Source: Bin55 sp009840545 (GTDB lineage Bacteria > Pseudomonadota > Gammaproteobacteria > Pseudomonadales > Azotimanducaceae). From it: 64,000 nt of DNA. The stretch's first letter is position 1. The number at the start of each line of letters is the position of its first letter. A model generated the notes under the pieces. It ran no database searches. It worked only from the letters and a program-made list of their open reading frames with translations, and was not told the origin of the DNA. The position numbers and the translations under genes were made by a program. The DNA lies in the NCBI GenBank assembly GCA_965208815.1, contig OZ242357.1:2232001-2296000 (forward strand), written 5' to 3'. Shown in pieces: positions 35,518 to 44,616 of the stretch.

Positions 35518-36573
35518 ATGAAAACACTACGCGGACCAGCGATTTTTCTGGCTCAGTTCATCGACGACTCTGAACCATTCGACAACATCGAATCAATGGC
35601 TGAGTGGGCAGCAAATTTGGGCTTTGTTGGTATTCAGGTTCCTATTGGAAATCCTCGTTTCATCGATGTCAAGCAAGCCGCTGAAAGCAAATCGTATTGT
35701 GACGACCTGTCGGGTCGAGTCGGGCAGTACGGCATTGAAATATCCGAGTTGTCAACCCATCTGGAAGGTCAACTAGTCGCGGTTCATCCAGCTTATGATG
35801 AACTGTTTGATGGATTCGCTCCCGAGGAATTTCGTGGCAATCCCTCAGCACGCACCGAATGGGCAATCGAGCAAGTCAAATTGGCTGCAAGAGCGAGTCG
35901 CAATCTCAATCTCGATGCGCATGTCACTTTTTCGGGGGCGTTGCTATGGCCAATGATGTATCCCTGGCCAGCGCGGCCTGCTGGATTAGTTGAGGAAGGA
36001 TTTCGCGAGCTTGCAAATCGATGGCGACCGATTCTTGACGAATTTGAGGAATACGGTGTCGATGTTTGCTACGAGATTCATCCAGGTGAAGACCTTCACG
36101 ACGGCATCACATTCGAGCAGTTTCTCGACGAAGTCGATGGGCACTCACGTGCAAACATTCTCTACGACCCGAGTCACTTTCTCCTGCAACAGTTGGACTA
36201 TCTATCGTTCATCGACATCTATCACGATCGCATCAAGATGTTTCACGTAAAGGACGCAGAGTTCAATCCTACGGGACGCCAGGGAGTTTATGGCGGCTAT
36301 CAAGATTGGTTGCGACGGGCTGGTCGATTTCGTTCGTTGGGAGATGGTCAAATTGACTTCAGGTCAATTTTTTCGAAGCTGGCGGGATACGACTATTCAG
36401 GTTGGGCTGTACTCGAATGGGAGTGCTGTTTAAAGCACCAGGAAGACGGTGCAAGGGAAGGTGCGACTTTCATACAAGACCACATTATTCGAGTCACCGA
36501 CAAAGCGTTTGACGACTTCGTCGCTGTCGATACCGATGCTGATATGAACCGCCGAGTCCTAGGATTGAATTGA
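35518..36573 (+). CDS. Sugar phosphate isomerase/epimerase family protein (TIM barrel)
   Basis: 351 residues of the xylose-isomerase-like TIM-barrel superfamily, longer than the neighbour at 33370. Landmarks: WAANLGFVGIQVP, ELSTHLEGQLVAVHPAYDE, CYEIHPGEDLHDG, ILYDPSHFLLQQLDYLSFI, MFHVKDAEF and WAVLEWECCLKHQEDGA. The Glu/Asp/His/Glu residues in these strands are the expected metal ligands. The ATG follows AAGGAG with a spacing of 8 bases. It is coupled to the Gfo/Idh oxidoreductase, so the two probably act in sequence on a sugar or cyclitol. The name is family-level only. Confidence 0.88.
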   Translation: MKTLRGPAIFLAQFIDDSEPFDNIESMAEWAANLGFVGIQVPIGNPRFIDVKQAAESKSYCDDLSGRVGQYGIEISELSTHLEGQLVAVHPAYDELFDGFAPEEFRGNPSARTEWAIEQVKLAARASRNLNLDAHVTFSGALLWPMMYPWPARPAGLVEEGFRELANRWRPILDEFEEYGVDVCYEIHPGEDLHDGITFEQFLDEVDGHSRANILYDPSHFLLQQLDYLSFIDIYHDRIKMFHVKDAEFNPTGRQGVYGGYQDWLRRAGRFRSLGDGQIDFRSIFSKLAGYDYSGWAVLEWECCLKHQEDGAREGATFIQDHIIRVTDKAFDDFVAVDTDADMNRRVLGLN

Positions 36574-36661
36574 ATCGCTATTGACTGCGCAAGCCTGCAT
36601 TTCCTAACTTGCAGATCGAACTAAAATACGCTTCCTGATTTCAGTCCCTTCAAAGGAATCA

Positions 36662-37555
36662 GTGCAACAGACCCGCATAGTTCTCGACTTGCTAGACATG
36701 ACGAAGCCACGTGTCGTGCTTCTCATGCTCGCTTGTGCGCTTGTCGGAATGCTCTTGGCTTCGCAAAATTCGGTGTCCCTTCCGCTCATTGCGGCTGGGC
36801 TGCTGGGAATTGCCTTGGTAGCCGGCAGCGCGGCCGTCATGAACCATGTCATTGACGCGGAATGGGATCGAAGAATGGATCGAACCCAGAATCGTCCCGT
36901 GGCAACGGGACGGATACGTCCCCGTGAAGGAATCTTGTTTTCGTTGGTTTTGGGGGTGGCTGGAGCGACCGTTCTCTTTGTATTTGTCAATCCACTAGCC
37001 GCTTGGCTCAATCTGGCTTCGTGGCTCGGATATGGCATTTTCTATTCAATATTCTTGAAGCACAACACCTCTCAAAATATTGTTGTAGGCGGACTCTTTG
37101 GTGCCGCGCCGCCCCTACTGGGATGGGTCTCAATCACCAACACCATCGAACCTGGTGCTCTCGTACTTGTGCTCATCATTTTCCTGTGGACTCCCCCACA
37201 CTTCTGGGCACTCGCCATTGATCGCATCAAAGACTACAAGTCCGCCGGAATACCCATGTTGCCGCTCACGCATGGAGACAGATATACAAGGTGGTGGATT
37301 CTTGCGTACACCGTACTCCTGTTTGTGTCCACGCTTCTACCTTTCTTTATAGGTATGAGTGGCTGGCTCTATCTTTCGGTGGCCGTGCTGCTGGGAATTG
37401 TCTATCTAGGCTATTCGGTCGCGATGTTGGTCGTTGAAGATCCCACGTTGCCGCTAAAGTCTTTCCGTTATTCGATTACATATTTGACGGTTTTGTTTGC
37501 AGGACTTCTGCTTGATCATTACCTTCCAGAAATTACCACGGCATTGACCGTTTGA
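36662..37555 (+). CDS. ctaB: Protoheme IX farnesyltransferase (heme O synthase)
   Basis: A 297-residue polytopic inner-membrane prenyltransferase that adds a farnesyl group to heme B to make heme O for haem-copper oxidases. The two aspartate-rich motifs are present: NHVIDAEWDRRMDRTQNRPV at about residue 60-80 and DRIKDYKSAGIPMLP at about 183-197, together with SWLGYGIFYSIFLKHNT. About eight membrane segments are visible. Start is GTG 36662 with AAGGA about 7 bases upstream. No oxidase subunits are nearby, so it stands alone here. Its 3' end lies about 150 bases before the group II intron. It supports an aerobic lifestyle. Confidence 0.93.
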   Translation: MQQTRIVLDLLDMTKPRVVLLMLACALVGMLLASQNSVSLPLIAAGLLGIALVAGSAAVMNHVIDAEWDRRMDRTQNRPVATGRIRPREGILFSLVLGVAGATVLFVFVNPLAAWLNLASWLGYGIFYSIFLKHNTSQNIVVGGLFGAAPPLLGWVSITNTIEPGALVLVLIIFLWTPPHFWALAIDRIKDYKSAGIPMLPLTHGDRYTRWWILAYTVLLFVSTLLPFFIGMSGWLYLSVAVLLGIVYLGYSVAMLVVEDPTLPLKSFRYSITYLTVLFAGLLLDHYLPEITTALTV

Positions 37556-37700
37556 AGTGACTGCCTCGTCCTAGATCTGCAAGTCTGAGACGCAACCTTC
37601 GTCACATTCAATATCCTGTGGACATGATCGTCAGTTTTCGGCAAGTAACGAAATTTGACAAGATTTCATCTATTTGCCTGTGAACTACCTAAAATATTAC

Positions 37701-37706
37701 TTGCCT
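37701..37706 (+). other. IBS1 (intron-binding site) of the group II intron
   Basis: The six bases TTGCCT directly before GTGCG are the exact complement of AGGCAA in the loop at 38388-38393, as expected for an IBS1/EBS1 pairing at a group II 5' splice site. A second TTGCCTGTG occurs 27 bases upstream (37674). Confidence 0.6.
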
Positions 37707-37764
37707 GTGCGACGAGACGCACACGATATCAACCATAAGCTGCGTGCTCGATTGAGCTCAAAGC

Positions 37765-38045
37765 CGCGGTCGGTTAGCCTACGGGCTGACAGCCGCGTTG
37801 GTTGGGGAAGGAAGCTCCTGCGTTCATGGACGCGGGATTTCCCTTTCGCCGGATCGATTCTCGCCGATCCGGTCCTGCTCCTGAAGGGTGCGTTCCATCC
37901 TTCGGGATGTGGCGTTCGAGGAAGAACCACATGCCCCGCGGGGTAAGTGGGAAGCCCTCGGACAAGATCCCGCAAAGAGGCATCTTGCGGGATAAGAACG
38001 CGTGTGCAACTGTACGTATGTATAGATTGCGCGGCTCGAAAGCGA
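37765..38045 (+). ncRNA. Highly structured G+C-rich segment, possible nested element inside intron domain I
   Basis: At least four stable hairpins follow each other: CCGGATCG with CGATCCGG near 37852-37875; CATCC-TTCG-GGATG near 37900; CCCCGCGGGG inside CCAC...GTGG near 37930; and ATCCCGC...GCGGGAT near 37967-37993. No protein-like frame covers it. Removing it would bring EBS1 to a normal distance from the intron's 5' end, so it may be an insertion. Its style recalls terminal palindromes or omega-like RNAs of IS200/IS605-type elements, but I cannot confirm this; it may be an enlarged domain I. Confidence 0.4.
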
Positions 38046-38387
38046 CAGGTTGCATAAGCTGTCTGAACAATTGTCAAGGACTTTTCGAGAGGAATGTTGA
38101 GTTGACTTGGATTGCAGTATCCAACAGCCTAGGAGTAGTGCATCGTCGGCAACGACCTTGTGCGAAGCTCTCCGACAATGTAGTCCCCTTCGGGGCGTCC
38201 GGACGCCGCGAGGCATTCGGGCGGACTCCGCCAGTTTCAGGCGGACGAGACGCTAGGCTGGCGGGACGGGTGAACATAGGTGAACGCGTGGTAAACGTCG
38301 TTAGTATTGACAGGCGAAACGAAACTGATGTTTGATGTTATCGGACATACGCCTGTACCAAAACGGTGCGTCATCGGTTGCTCCCCT

Positions 38388-38393
38388 AGGCAA
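38388..38393 (+). other. EBS1 loop of the group II intron
   Basis: AGGCAA sits in the loop of a perfect GCTCCC/GGGAGC hairpin (38380-38400) and pairs over all six bases with TTGCCT directly before the intron's 5' end. Confidence 0.6.
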
Positions 38394-38783
38394 TGGGAGC
38401 ACACTGCCAAAAGCGTGACCGGCGAATTGCGCGCACCCACACCCCGCCGTGTTGTTCAGATGGAACTCGGTAAGCCCGACACCGCGCCTTTCGAATTCTC
38501 GGAAGGCAGGAGAGCCGCAAGGCGATCTGATGCGGTGGTGGGTAGAAGAAGCTGGAGAAAGCGAAGGCCGCGCCGTAATGGCGCGGATACCGGACTGAAA
38601 CAGGTCCGGCGGCGAAAGTCGTGCCCACTTCCAGCAGGTCTGCATCGCGAGATGACAGGCACAACCCCTATGCGGATGCCGGTTGCAACTTCGGTTGCGC
38701 CTGCATCCCATTTGAACCGGAGGACGGTGAATCCCTGTCCTCTGGACCGGGTTCCGTCCTCCTCGATCATACAGGAGGAAAGC

Positions 38784-40463
38784 ATGAAAGTGCATTCTGA
38801 AACCAGTGTGTCTGCTTCCTCCCGCGTTCCGGAGACGTGGCACGCCATTGATTGGCGTCGCGTCGAACGAACTGTGAGGGGCATGCAGGTACGCATCGCG
38901 AAGGCTACACGGGAAAGCGACTGGCGCAAGGCGAAAGCCTTGCAGAGGTTGCTGACCCGTTCGTTCTGCGGCAAGGCGTTGGCCGTCAGGCGAGTTACCG
39001 AAAACCGGGGGAAGCGGACCGCGGGAGTGGACCGCGAACTCTGGAGTACGCCAAAGGCCAAGCGTGAGGCCATCGACTCGTTGAACCGGAAGGGATATCG
39101 ACCTTCGCCCCTGAGGCGAGTTCGCATCCCCAAGGAAAATGGGAAGACCAGAAGTCTCGGCATACCGACGATGCGGGACCGCGCGATGCAGGCTTTGCAC
39201 CTGCTTGCGCTGGAACCGGTCGCGGAAAGCACGGCGGATCCGAACTCCTACGGGTTTCGGAGAGGCCGATCCACAGCGGACGCGCGTTCACAGGGCTTTG
39301 CCGCCCTATGTCGCTCATATTCGGCGAAGTGGATACTGGACGCAGACATCGAAGGATGCTTCGACCATCTGGATCACGACTGGCTGCTGGCCCATGTCCC
39401 CATGGACAGGGCCGTGCTGAGAAAATGGCTGAAGGCCGGAGTCGTCGACTTCGGTCGGCTCCGCCGGACGGAATCGGGGACGCCGCAGGGAGGGATCATC
39501 TCCCCCGTGCTGGCGAATCTCGCTCTCGACGGACTGGAGCCGCTGCTGCGCTCCCGTTTCGGCGGGAAGGGCACAAAATCAGCCAATCGACACAAGGTCA
39601 ACTTGGTGCGATACGCGGACGATTTCATCGTCACCGGCAGCTCGAAGGAACTGCTGGAGAACGAAGTGATCCCCTTGGTGCGGTCGTTCCTCGCGGAACG
39701 CGGGCTTCGGCTCTCCGCTTCCAAGACGCGCATCGCTTCCATCGACCACGGTTTCGATTTCCTCGGATGGAACTTCCGCAAATATCGCGGGAAGCTTCTC
39801 ATCAAGCCTTCTCGGGAGAACGTGAAGACGTTCCTCCGCAAGGTCAGGGAGATCATCAAGACCGGCGCGACGTGGAAGCAGGCGAACCTCATCCGAGAGT
39901 TGAACCCCATCCTCCGCGGATGGGCGAACTATCATCGGACAGCGGTCGCCAAGAAAACGTTCGCTTATGTCGACTATCAGCTGTTTACCGCCCTGTGGCG
40001 GTGGGCAAAAAGACGACACCCGAACAAGCGGAAAAGGTGGGTTGCAAAACGCTACTGGTCCCCTCGGGGATCCCGTAAAGGGGTGTTTGTCGACCGAGAG
40101 GTGGGTCTCGGAGGCGAGACCGAGGAGGTGAAACTGTTCCACATGTCGGGCGTTTCGATCCGGCGTCATGTGAAGGTGAGAGCGGACTTCCATCCGTTCG
40201 ACCCGAACCACGACGAATACGGCGCGAAACGCCGCATGCACGGCATGAAGATGGATTCGGGACACAATCGGCGGATGCTGACACTCCTCGCTCGGCAGCA
40301 GGGTGCGTGCCACGCTTGTCGGGAGGCGATCACGAACGACACCGGGTGGCATGTCCACCACGTCGTACCCCGCCAAAGCGGGGGAAGTGATTCTCTCGAC
40401 AACTGCGTGTTGATGCACCCGGCATGCCACTCCGCTACCCATAATCGGTTGTCGGAAACGTAG
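38784..40463 (+). CDS. ltrA: Group II intron reverse transcriptase/maturase with HNH endonuclease
   Basis: 559 residues, LtrA type, helping the intron fold, splice and retrohome. Order: RT fingers and palm (about 55-330) with IPKENGKTRSLGIPTMRDRA, YGFRRGRS, the first catalytic Asp in LDADIEGCFDHLDH, GTPQGGIISPVLANL, and YADD at 277-280; maturase domain X (about 350-440, LRGWANYHR and FTALWRWAKRRHPNK); and a C-terminal HNH nuclease (CHACR ... WHVHHVVPRQSGGSDSLDNC, His525-His526). The ATG at 38784 has AGGAGG 6 bases upstream; the frame is open before it, but that stretch belongs to intron RNA domains. All key residues appear intact. Confidence 0.93.
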   Translation: MKVHSETSVSASSRVPETWHAIDWRRVERTVRGMQVRIAKATRESDWRKAKALQRLLTRSFCGKALAVRRVTENRGKRTAGVDRELWSTPKAKREAIDSLNRKGYRPSPLRRVRIPKENGKTRSLGIPTMRDRAMQALHLLALEPVAESTADPNSYGFRRGRSTADARSQGFAALCRSYSAKWILDADIEGCFDHLDHDWLLAHVPMDRAVLRKWLKAGVVDFGRLRRTESGTPQGGIISPVLANLALDGLEPLLRSRFGGKGTKSANRHKVNLVRYADDFIVTGSSKELLENEVIPLVRSFLAERGLRLSASKTRIASIDHGFDFLGWNFRKYRGKLLIKPSRENVKTFLRKVREIIKTGATWKQANLIRELNPILRGWANYHRTAVAKKTFAYVDYQLFTALWRWAKRRHPNKRKRWVAKRYWSPRGSRKGVFVDREVGLGGETEEVKLFHMSGVSIRRHVKVRADFHPFDPNHDEYGAKRRMHGMKMDSGHNRRMLTLLARQQGACHACREAITNDTGWHVHHVVPRQSGGSDSLDNCVLMHPACHSATHNRLSET

Positions 40464-40497
40464 CTGGTTCATGTATCATATGAACTTAGTTAGGCTT

Positions 40498-40531
40498 GAG
40501 CCGTGTGCGGGGAAACTCGCAAGCACGGTTC
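40498..40531 (+). ncRNA. Group II intron domain V
   Basis: A 34-base hairpin with the family's form: lower stem GAGCCGTG/CACGGTTC, a 2-base AG bulge, upper stem TGCGGG/CTCGCA and a GAAA tetraloop. The catalytic AGC triad is at 40499-40501. Its presence 34 bases after the maturase stop supports a complete intron. Confidence 0.9.
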
Positions 40532-40700
40532 TTAGGGGAGGGAAGATCAGCAATGGTCTCCCCTCACCCTCTAAGGTAACGGATGAGGAATGCCATCACC
40601 TACCACCAATTGGTGTCACCTATTCCTCAGTCGGACTGTCAAGCAACCACAAGTTGCAAGAACAGCAAGTTAAAGATGTCCTTACAAGGAAATAACAAAA

Positions 40701-40904
40701 ATGTCATACGACAGAAAACGCCGCTCCTCGAAAGGGGTAGCTCGTCGACTCTGGTCGGCTTGGCTTAGATTTGGCTCCCCTCGAATCGTTGCAGAAGAAC
40801 TGCACATGAGAGAGCCGCAATCTGCAAAAGAAGACCGTTCGCCACCTCCAAATTCGATCGGAATAAGCTCCGGCGATAGCCAAATGGAGGAAGCCGTCCT
40901 ATAG
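40701..40904 (+). CDS. Small basic hypothetical ORF (67 aa), same frame continues after TAG
   Basis: Begins MSYDRKRRSSKGVARRLWSA with AAGGA about 10 bases upstream and ends at TAG 40902-40904. I recognise no family. The same frame is open again from 40905 to the TAG at 41034 and reads like protein there (GCLIKAPKEALIETSTLVEQ and on to KARYYERRLV). This could be a gene interrupted by an in-frame stop, a small real gene, or chance. It lies just downstream of the group II intron, within a stretch that otherwise has no gene up to the MBL-fold gene. Confidence 0.3.
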   Translation: MSYDRKRRSSKGVARRLWSAWLRFGSPRIVAEELHMREPQSAKEDRSPPPNSIGISSGDSQMEEAVL

Positions 40905-41157
40905 CTCAATCAATCCGTCGGATGCTTGATTAAAGCTCCGAAGGAAGCGTTGATTGAAACTTCCACTTTAGTGGAACAACCCAATATTTTGCTGGGTAAG
41001 GTTAAGGCACGCTACTACGAACGACGACTCGTTTAGTCCGCGCTATTGCTTATGTTCCAGGCAAAGTAAATGGAATCTAAAGTGTTCGTGCAGATCGAGT
41101 GAATGAAGTATTCGCTGCAATACACGCAAGCAAATCAGAAAACACGGCAAAAGACTT

Positions 41158-42114
41158 CTATTTCGATCGCCTATCTCGATCAATTTGCGCCATCAATGAA
41201 AAGGGTTCTTGCCGTTTGCTTTCGTCGCCAAACTCTCGATAGAGCGTTTGCACGTTGACTCCTATTCGTTCGGAGTCTCCCCAGTCTTCGAACTGAGTTA
41301 AGGAGATATCCATCGCCGCGTCGTAAACCGACATACCAGCACGGTACCTGGCGTACGCTTCGTCCCGAATGTAAACGAGATAGTCCCGCACTGCTCGGAC
41401 GCCATCCTTGTCGGTGATGGGACCATGCCCAGGAACGATGGTTTCCAAATCCAACTCCAACATGTAGTCGCACGCGGATATCCAATTGGCAACCGGACCC
41501 ACCCACAAAATTGGGTGTCCCTCAATGAAGAGTATGTCTCCCGTAAACATGAGACGGTCTTCGACGCAATGTACGAGGATGTCTCCCTGCGTATGGCATG
41601 GTCCCACTCTCTTGAGTCGCAGGGTCTTGTCACCTACAGAGAGGTCGAGCAATTCATCGAATGTTCTATTCGGCAGTGTCATGGTGATTCCTTCGAAATC
41701 AAACTTGCCAAAGCATCTCTGCAAGAATTCTCCGGTAGATCCCATGTTGGGTGTGTTGCGCATGATGTTCACGAGACGATCAGGATCGTCTTGTGCCAAT
41801 TCTCGATAGGTTGCCGTTGAAGAGATGATTTCGTCGGCGCCCACGAGTTCGTTTCCGTTGCAGTGATCCTGGTTAGCGTGGGTGTTTACAAGAGTCTTAA
41901 TGTGTCTGGCATCGTCCGTAGCTCTTCGCATCGCAACGAGCATTTCTTGAGTCAAACGGAGATCGAACAATGTGTCGACCAGCAAAGATTCACCATGATC
42001 AACGATGAGCCCGGCGTTGCTCCAACCCCAACCACCATCGGGCTGAATCCAAGCAAATGCACCGGATCCTAAGTCATGGAGCCCATGTGTAAAGGGTCTG
42101 GTTCCGAGCCCCAT
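41158..42114 (-). CDS. Metallo-beta-lactamase fold hydrolase
   Basis: 318 residues of the MBL superfamily, with the dinuclear metal motif THANQDHCNG (HxxxDH) at about residue 77-86, a third ligand region VGPCHTQGDIL, an Asp-containing LMFTGDILF, and a final His in VPGHGPITDKDG. It could be a lactonase, thioesterase or other hydrolase. The start lies 33 bases after fbiC on the same strand, so it appears to be the last gene of the F420 operon. No known F420 step needs an MBL hydrolase, so a linked substrate reaction or chance grouping is possible. The N-terminus (MGLGTRPFTHGLHDLGSGAF) has no signal peptide, so the enzyme is cytoplasmic. Confidence 0.85.
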   Translation of the reverse strand: MGLGTRPFTHGLHDLGSGAFAWIQPDGGWGWSNAGLIVDHGESLLVDTLFDLRLTQEMLVAMRRATDDARHIKTLVNTHANQDHCNGNELVGADEIISSTATYRELAQDDPDRLVNIMRNTPNMGSTGEFLQRCFGKFDFEGITMTLPNRTFDELLDLSVGDKTLRLKRVGPCHTQGDILVHCVEDRLMFTGDILFIEGHPILWVGPVANWISACDYMLELDLETIVPGHGPITDKDGVRAVRDYLVYIRDEAYARYRAGMSVYDAAMDISLTQFEDWGDSERIGVNVQTLYREFGDESKRQEPFSLMAQIDRDRRSK

Positions 42115-42147
42115 ATGAACTACTCGCCCGGATTTGGGAGGAACTTG

Positions 42148-44574
42148 CTAAAGCGCTTGATTGCGAACCAATTCATGAGTTCGAAGGCGTTCATACTTTC
42201 TTGCAGGAGTATTTTCGATCTCATCGAGCGGCACCGCCCGGAGGCCCCGTGAGTGTATGGATTCTTCGACATCGTCGTAAAGAGTCGTACGCTGTCTTGG
42301 TATGCGGCCAACCGAGCGTATGAGTTCTTCCAGGCGATCGGGGGACGTTTCCTGTCCATGAAGAGTTCCGGCAGCACGAGAAATGCTCTCGTTCATGAGT
42401 GTCCCGCCTAAGTCATTGCATCCTGCATTCAATGCTGCTGCGACTCCTTTGTGACCGAGTTTCACCCAACTGGCTTGAATGTTGGTTATGTGCGGATGAA
42501 GAACGAGACGGGCGACCGCGTGCATCAAAATTGCTTCGCGAAAGGTAGGTCCACGCCGCGCCTTTCCCTTTAAGTACATGGGTGCTTCCATGTGTACAAA
42601 TGGCAACGGTACAAATTCCGTGAAACCTCCAGTTTTTTTCTGTAGGTCGCGTATACGTATGAGGTGCCTCGCCCAATGCTTGGGTTCCTCTATATGCCCG
42701 TACATGATGGTGGCTGTGGTCCTGAATCCTACTTCGTGCGCAGTCTCCATAACTTCGAGCCACTGAGCCGTGTTGATTTTGTCCGCACAAATCACTGCAC
42801 GGACCTCGTCATCGAGTATTTCCGCGGCCGTTCCGGGCAATGTACCAAGCCCGGCTTCCTTAAGTTCCTGAAGATACCCCTTAAGCGATCGATTTGAGGT
42901 TGCCGCTCCCTGCCACACTTCAAGAGGCGAAAACGCATGGATGTGCATATTGGGCACCGCATTCTTTACGGCACTCAGAATGTCAACGTACTTGGATCCG
43001 GTGTATTCGGGGTGGATCCCGCCCTGCATACAAACTTCAGTAGCACCACGATCCCATGCTTCAGTGACGCGTCGTTGGATTTCTTCATCGGATAAATCGT
43101 AGGGTCGCCCTCGAAGGTTCTCTGAGAGTTTGCCTTTTGAAAATGCGCAGAACTGACATTTGAAGTAGCAGATGTTCGTGTAGTTGATATTGCGATTGAC
43201 AACATATGAAACTACATCGCCGTTTTCTTGCTTGCGCAATTCGTCGGCGGACTGAATAACCGCATCGAACTCGTCTCCGCGGGCTTCAAATAGCGAGACG
43301 ATTTGAGACTCGCCGAGATTTTCGCCGTTTCTTGCTTGTTCGAGAACACCACTCAATTGAGTTGATCGTGAGGACGGTTGCGCGACTCGATCAAGAAATT
43401 CGTTTGGAGGGTCCTGTGTGTCTCCAGGACACCAGGAATCCACTCTAGGCATTCCTTCTGCATCAACTTTGTCGAGAAGTGTTGTCTTTAATTCGTCTGC
43501 AATCCAGGTGTCGGCATCTCGAATGTACTCGGGATAGACCGTCAATCTTTCGTGGAGGTACTTGCCCGCCGATTCGGTGGCGCGGCTCAATTCCTGCAAG
43601 TGCGGCCAGGGAGCTTCTGGATTTACATAGTCGGGTGTCAATGGAGACACTCCGCCCCAGTCGTTGATTCCCGAGTTCACGATTTGCGGCAATACACCAG
43701 GACTCAGATTGGGTGGTGCTTGAATGCTCATTTCGGACCCAAAGAGAATTCGTGCGACTGCAATAGTCCAAAGTAGTTCATCGAGATCCGGCTCGGGAGC
43801 ATTCTTCATCTTGGTGCCCGGCTTAGCTCGGAAGTTTTGAATGATCACTTCCTGAATGTGACCGTACTCTTGCTGAATGTTTCGGATCGCCAACAGGGAC
43901 TCAATCCGTTCCAACCTAGTCTCGCCAATTCCAATCAATATTCCGGTGGTAGTTGGAACTCGCCCTTCTCCAAGGCGGCGCAAGGTATCCAATCGAACCT
44001 CGGGGATCTTGTCTGGAGATCCGTAGTGAGGCATTCCTTTTTCCGTAAGACGATCGGACGCCGACTCAAGCATGATTCCCATAGACGGCGCAATCGTGCG
44101 CAAGGAGGTTAGTTCTTCGGTGGTTAGGTTGCCGGGGTTCAAGTGAGGCAGCAGACCTGTTTCTTCCAACACTCTTTTTGCCGCTTCTCCCAAGTACTCG
44201 ATTGTGGAGGAGTAGCCATGACTTTCCAGCCACTCTCGTGCTGCTCGATAGCGCAGTTCCGGTTTTTCTCCCAGCGTAAACAGTGCTTCTTTGCATCCCA
44301 TCTCCGCACCGGAGCGTGCAACGTCGATCACCTCCTCAAGTGAGAGATAGACAGACTCAAGGTGACGTGGTGTTTGTGCGAAAGTGCAGTAGTGACAGAC
44401 ATCGCGACACAATTGCGTCAGCGGAATAAAGACCTTTTTCGAATAGGTAATCGTGTCGCCAAATCCCAGGTCTCGTAGTGTGCAGGCGAGTTGAGCGATT
44501 TCAGACGTGTCAGAAACGCTTTCCAAGCGAAGAGCTTGCTCATCATTTGGTTTTGGCTGAATTGAGAAACTCAT
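42148..44574 (-). CDS. fbiC: FO synthase, fused CofG-CofH
   Basis: An 808-residue double radical-SAM enzyme that makes FO, the deazaflavin part of F420, from tyrosine and a flavin precursor. The CofG half comes first, with the CX3CX2C cluster motif at Cys56, Cys60 and Cys63 (CRDVCHYC). The CofH half has its own motif at about 468-475 (CYFKCQFC). Each half carries a TIM-barrel sequence (KPGTKMKNAPEPDLDE in CofG; GTLPGTAAEILDDEVR in CofH). Fusion is typical of actinobacterial FbiC; archaea have separate proteins. It is followed by the MBL-fold gene and preceded by cofC after 42 bases. The identification is firm. Confidence 0.95.
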   Translation of the reverse strand: MSFSIQPKPNDEQALRLESVSDTSEIAQLACTLRDLGFGDTITYSKKVFIPLTQLCRDVCHYCTFAQTPRHLESVYLSLEEVIDVARSGAEMGCKEALFTLGEKPELRYRAAREWLESHGYSSTIEYLGEAAKRVLEETGLLPHLNPGNLTTEELTSLRTIAPSMGIMLESASDRLTEKGMPHYGSPDKIPEVRLDTLRRLGEGRVPTTTGILIGIGETRLERIESLLAIRNIQQEYGHIQEVIIQNFRAKPGTKMKNAPEPDLDELLWTIAVARILFGSEMSIQAPPNLSPGVLPQIVNSGINDWGGVSPLTPDYVNPEAPWPHLQELSRATESAGKYLHERLTVYPEYIRDADTWIADELKTTLLDKVDAEGMPRVDSWCPGDTQDPPNEFLDRVAQPSSRSTQLSGVLEQARNGENLGESQIVSLFEARGDEFDAVIQSADELRKQENGDVVSYVVNRNINYTNICYFKCQFCAFSKGKLSENLRGRPYDLSDEEIQRRVTEAWDRGATEVCMQGGIHPEYTGSKYVDILSAVKNAVPNMHIHAFSPLEVWQGAATSNRSLKGYLQELKEAGLGTLPGTAAEILDDEVRAVICADKINTAQWLEVMETAHEVGFRTTATIMYGHIEEPKHWARHLIRIRDLQKKTGGFTEFVPLPFVHMEAPMYLKGKARRGPTFREAILMHAVARLVLHPHITNIQASWVKLGHKGVAAALNAGCNDLGGTLMNESISRAAGTLHGQETSPDRLEELIRSVGRIPRQRTTLYDDVEESIHSRGLRAVPLDEIENTPARKYERLRTHELVRNQAL

Positions 44575-44616
44575 GGGTTGGCTACAACTGTTAGGAGGAG
44601 TTCGATTGTCGGAAGT

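Larger units (their letters stand above)
37707..40572 (+). mobile_element. Group II intron with RT-HNH maturase ORF
   Basis: A retroelement inserted between ctaB and the MBL-fold gene, G+C-richer than its surroundings. The 5' end GTGCG at 37707 is set by the consensus and by the IBS1/EBS1 match. The ORF lies in domain IV, domain V is at 40498-40531, and domain VI follows (GGGGAG ... CTCCCC, with a candidate branch A at 40566). The 3' end at 40572 is placed by the spacing from that A and is uncertain by about 10 bases. EBS1 lies 681 bases from the 5' end and the ORF starts after 1,077 bases, longer than usual for this intron type; a structured extra segment at about 37765-38045 would explain the excess. 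The maturase frame is intact, so the element may still be mobile. Confidence 0.82.

Noticed and set aside
38301..39232. Long minus-strand frames across the intron and maturase
   Set aside because: They are shadows of the G+C-rich maturase gene and of structured intron RNA.
38784..40463. IscB or other RNA-guided nuclease, because of the HNH domain and structured RNA upstream
   Set aside because: The protein has RT motifs including YADD and a maturase domain and no RuvC motifs, and a group II domain V follows; it is an intron-encoded protein.
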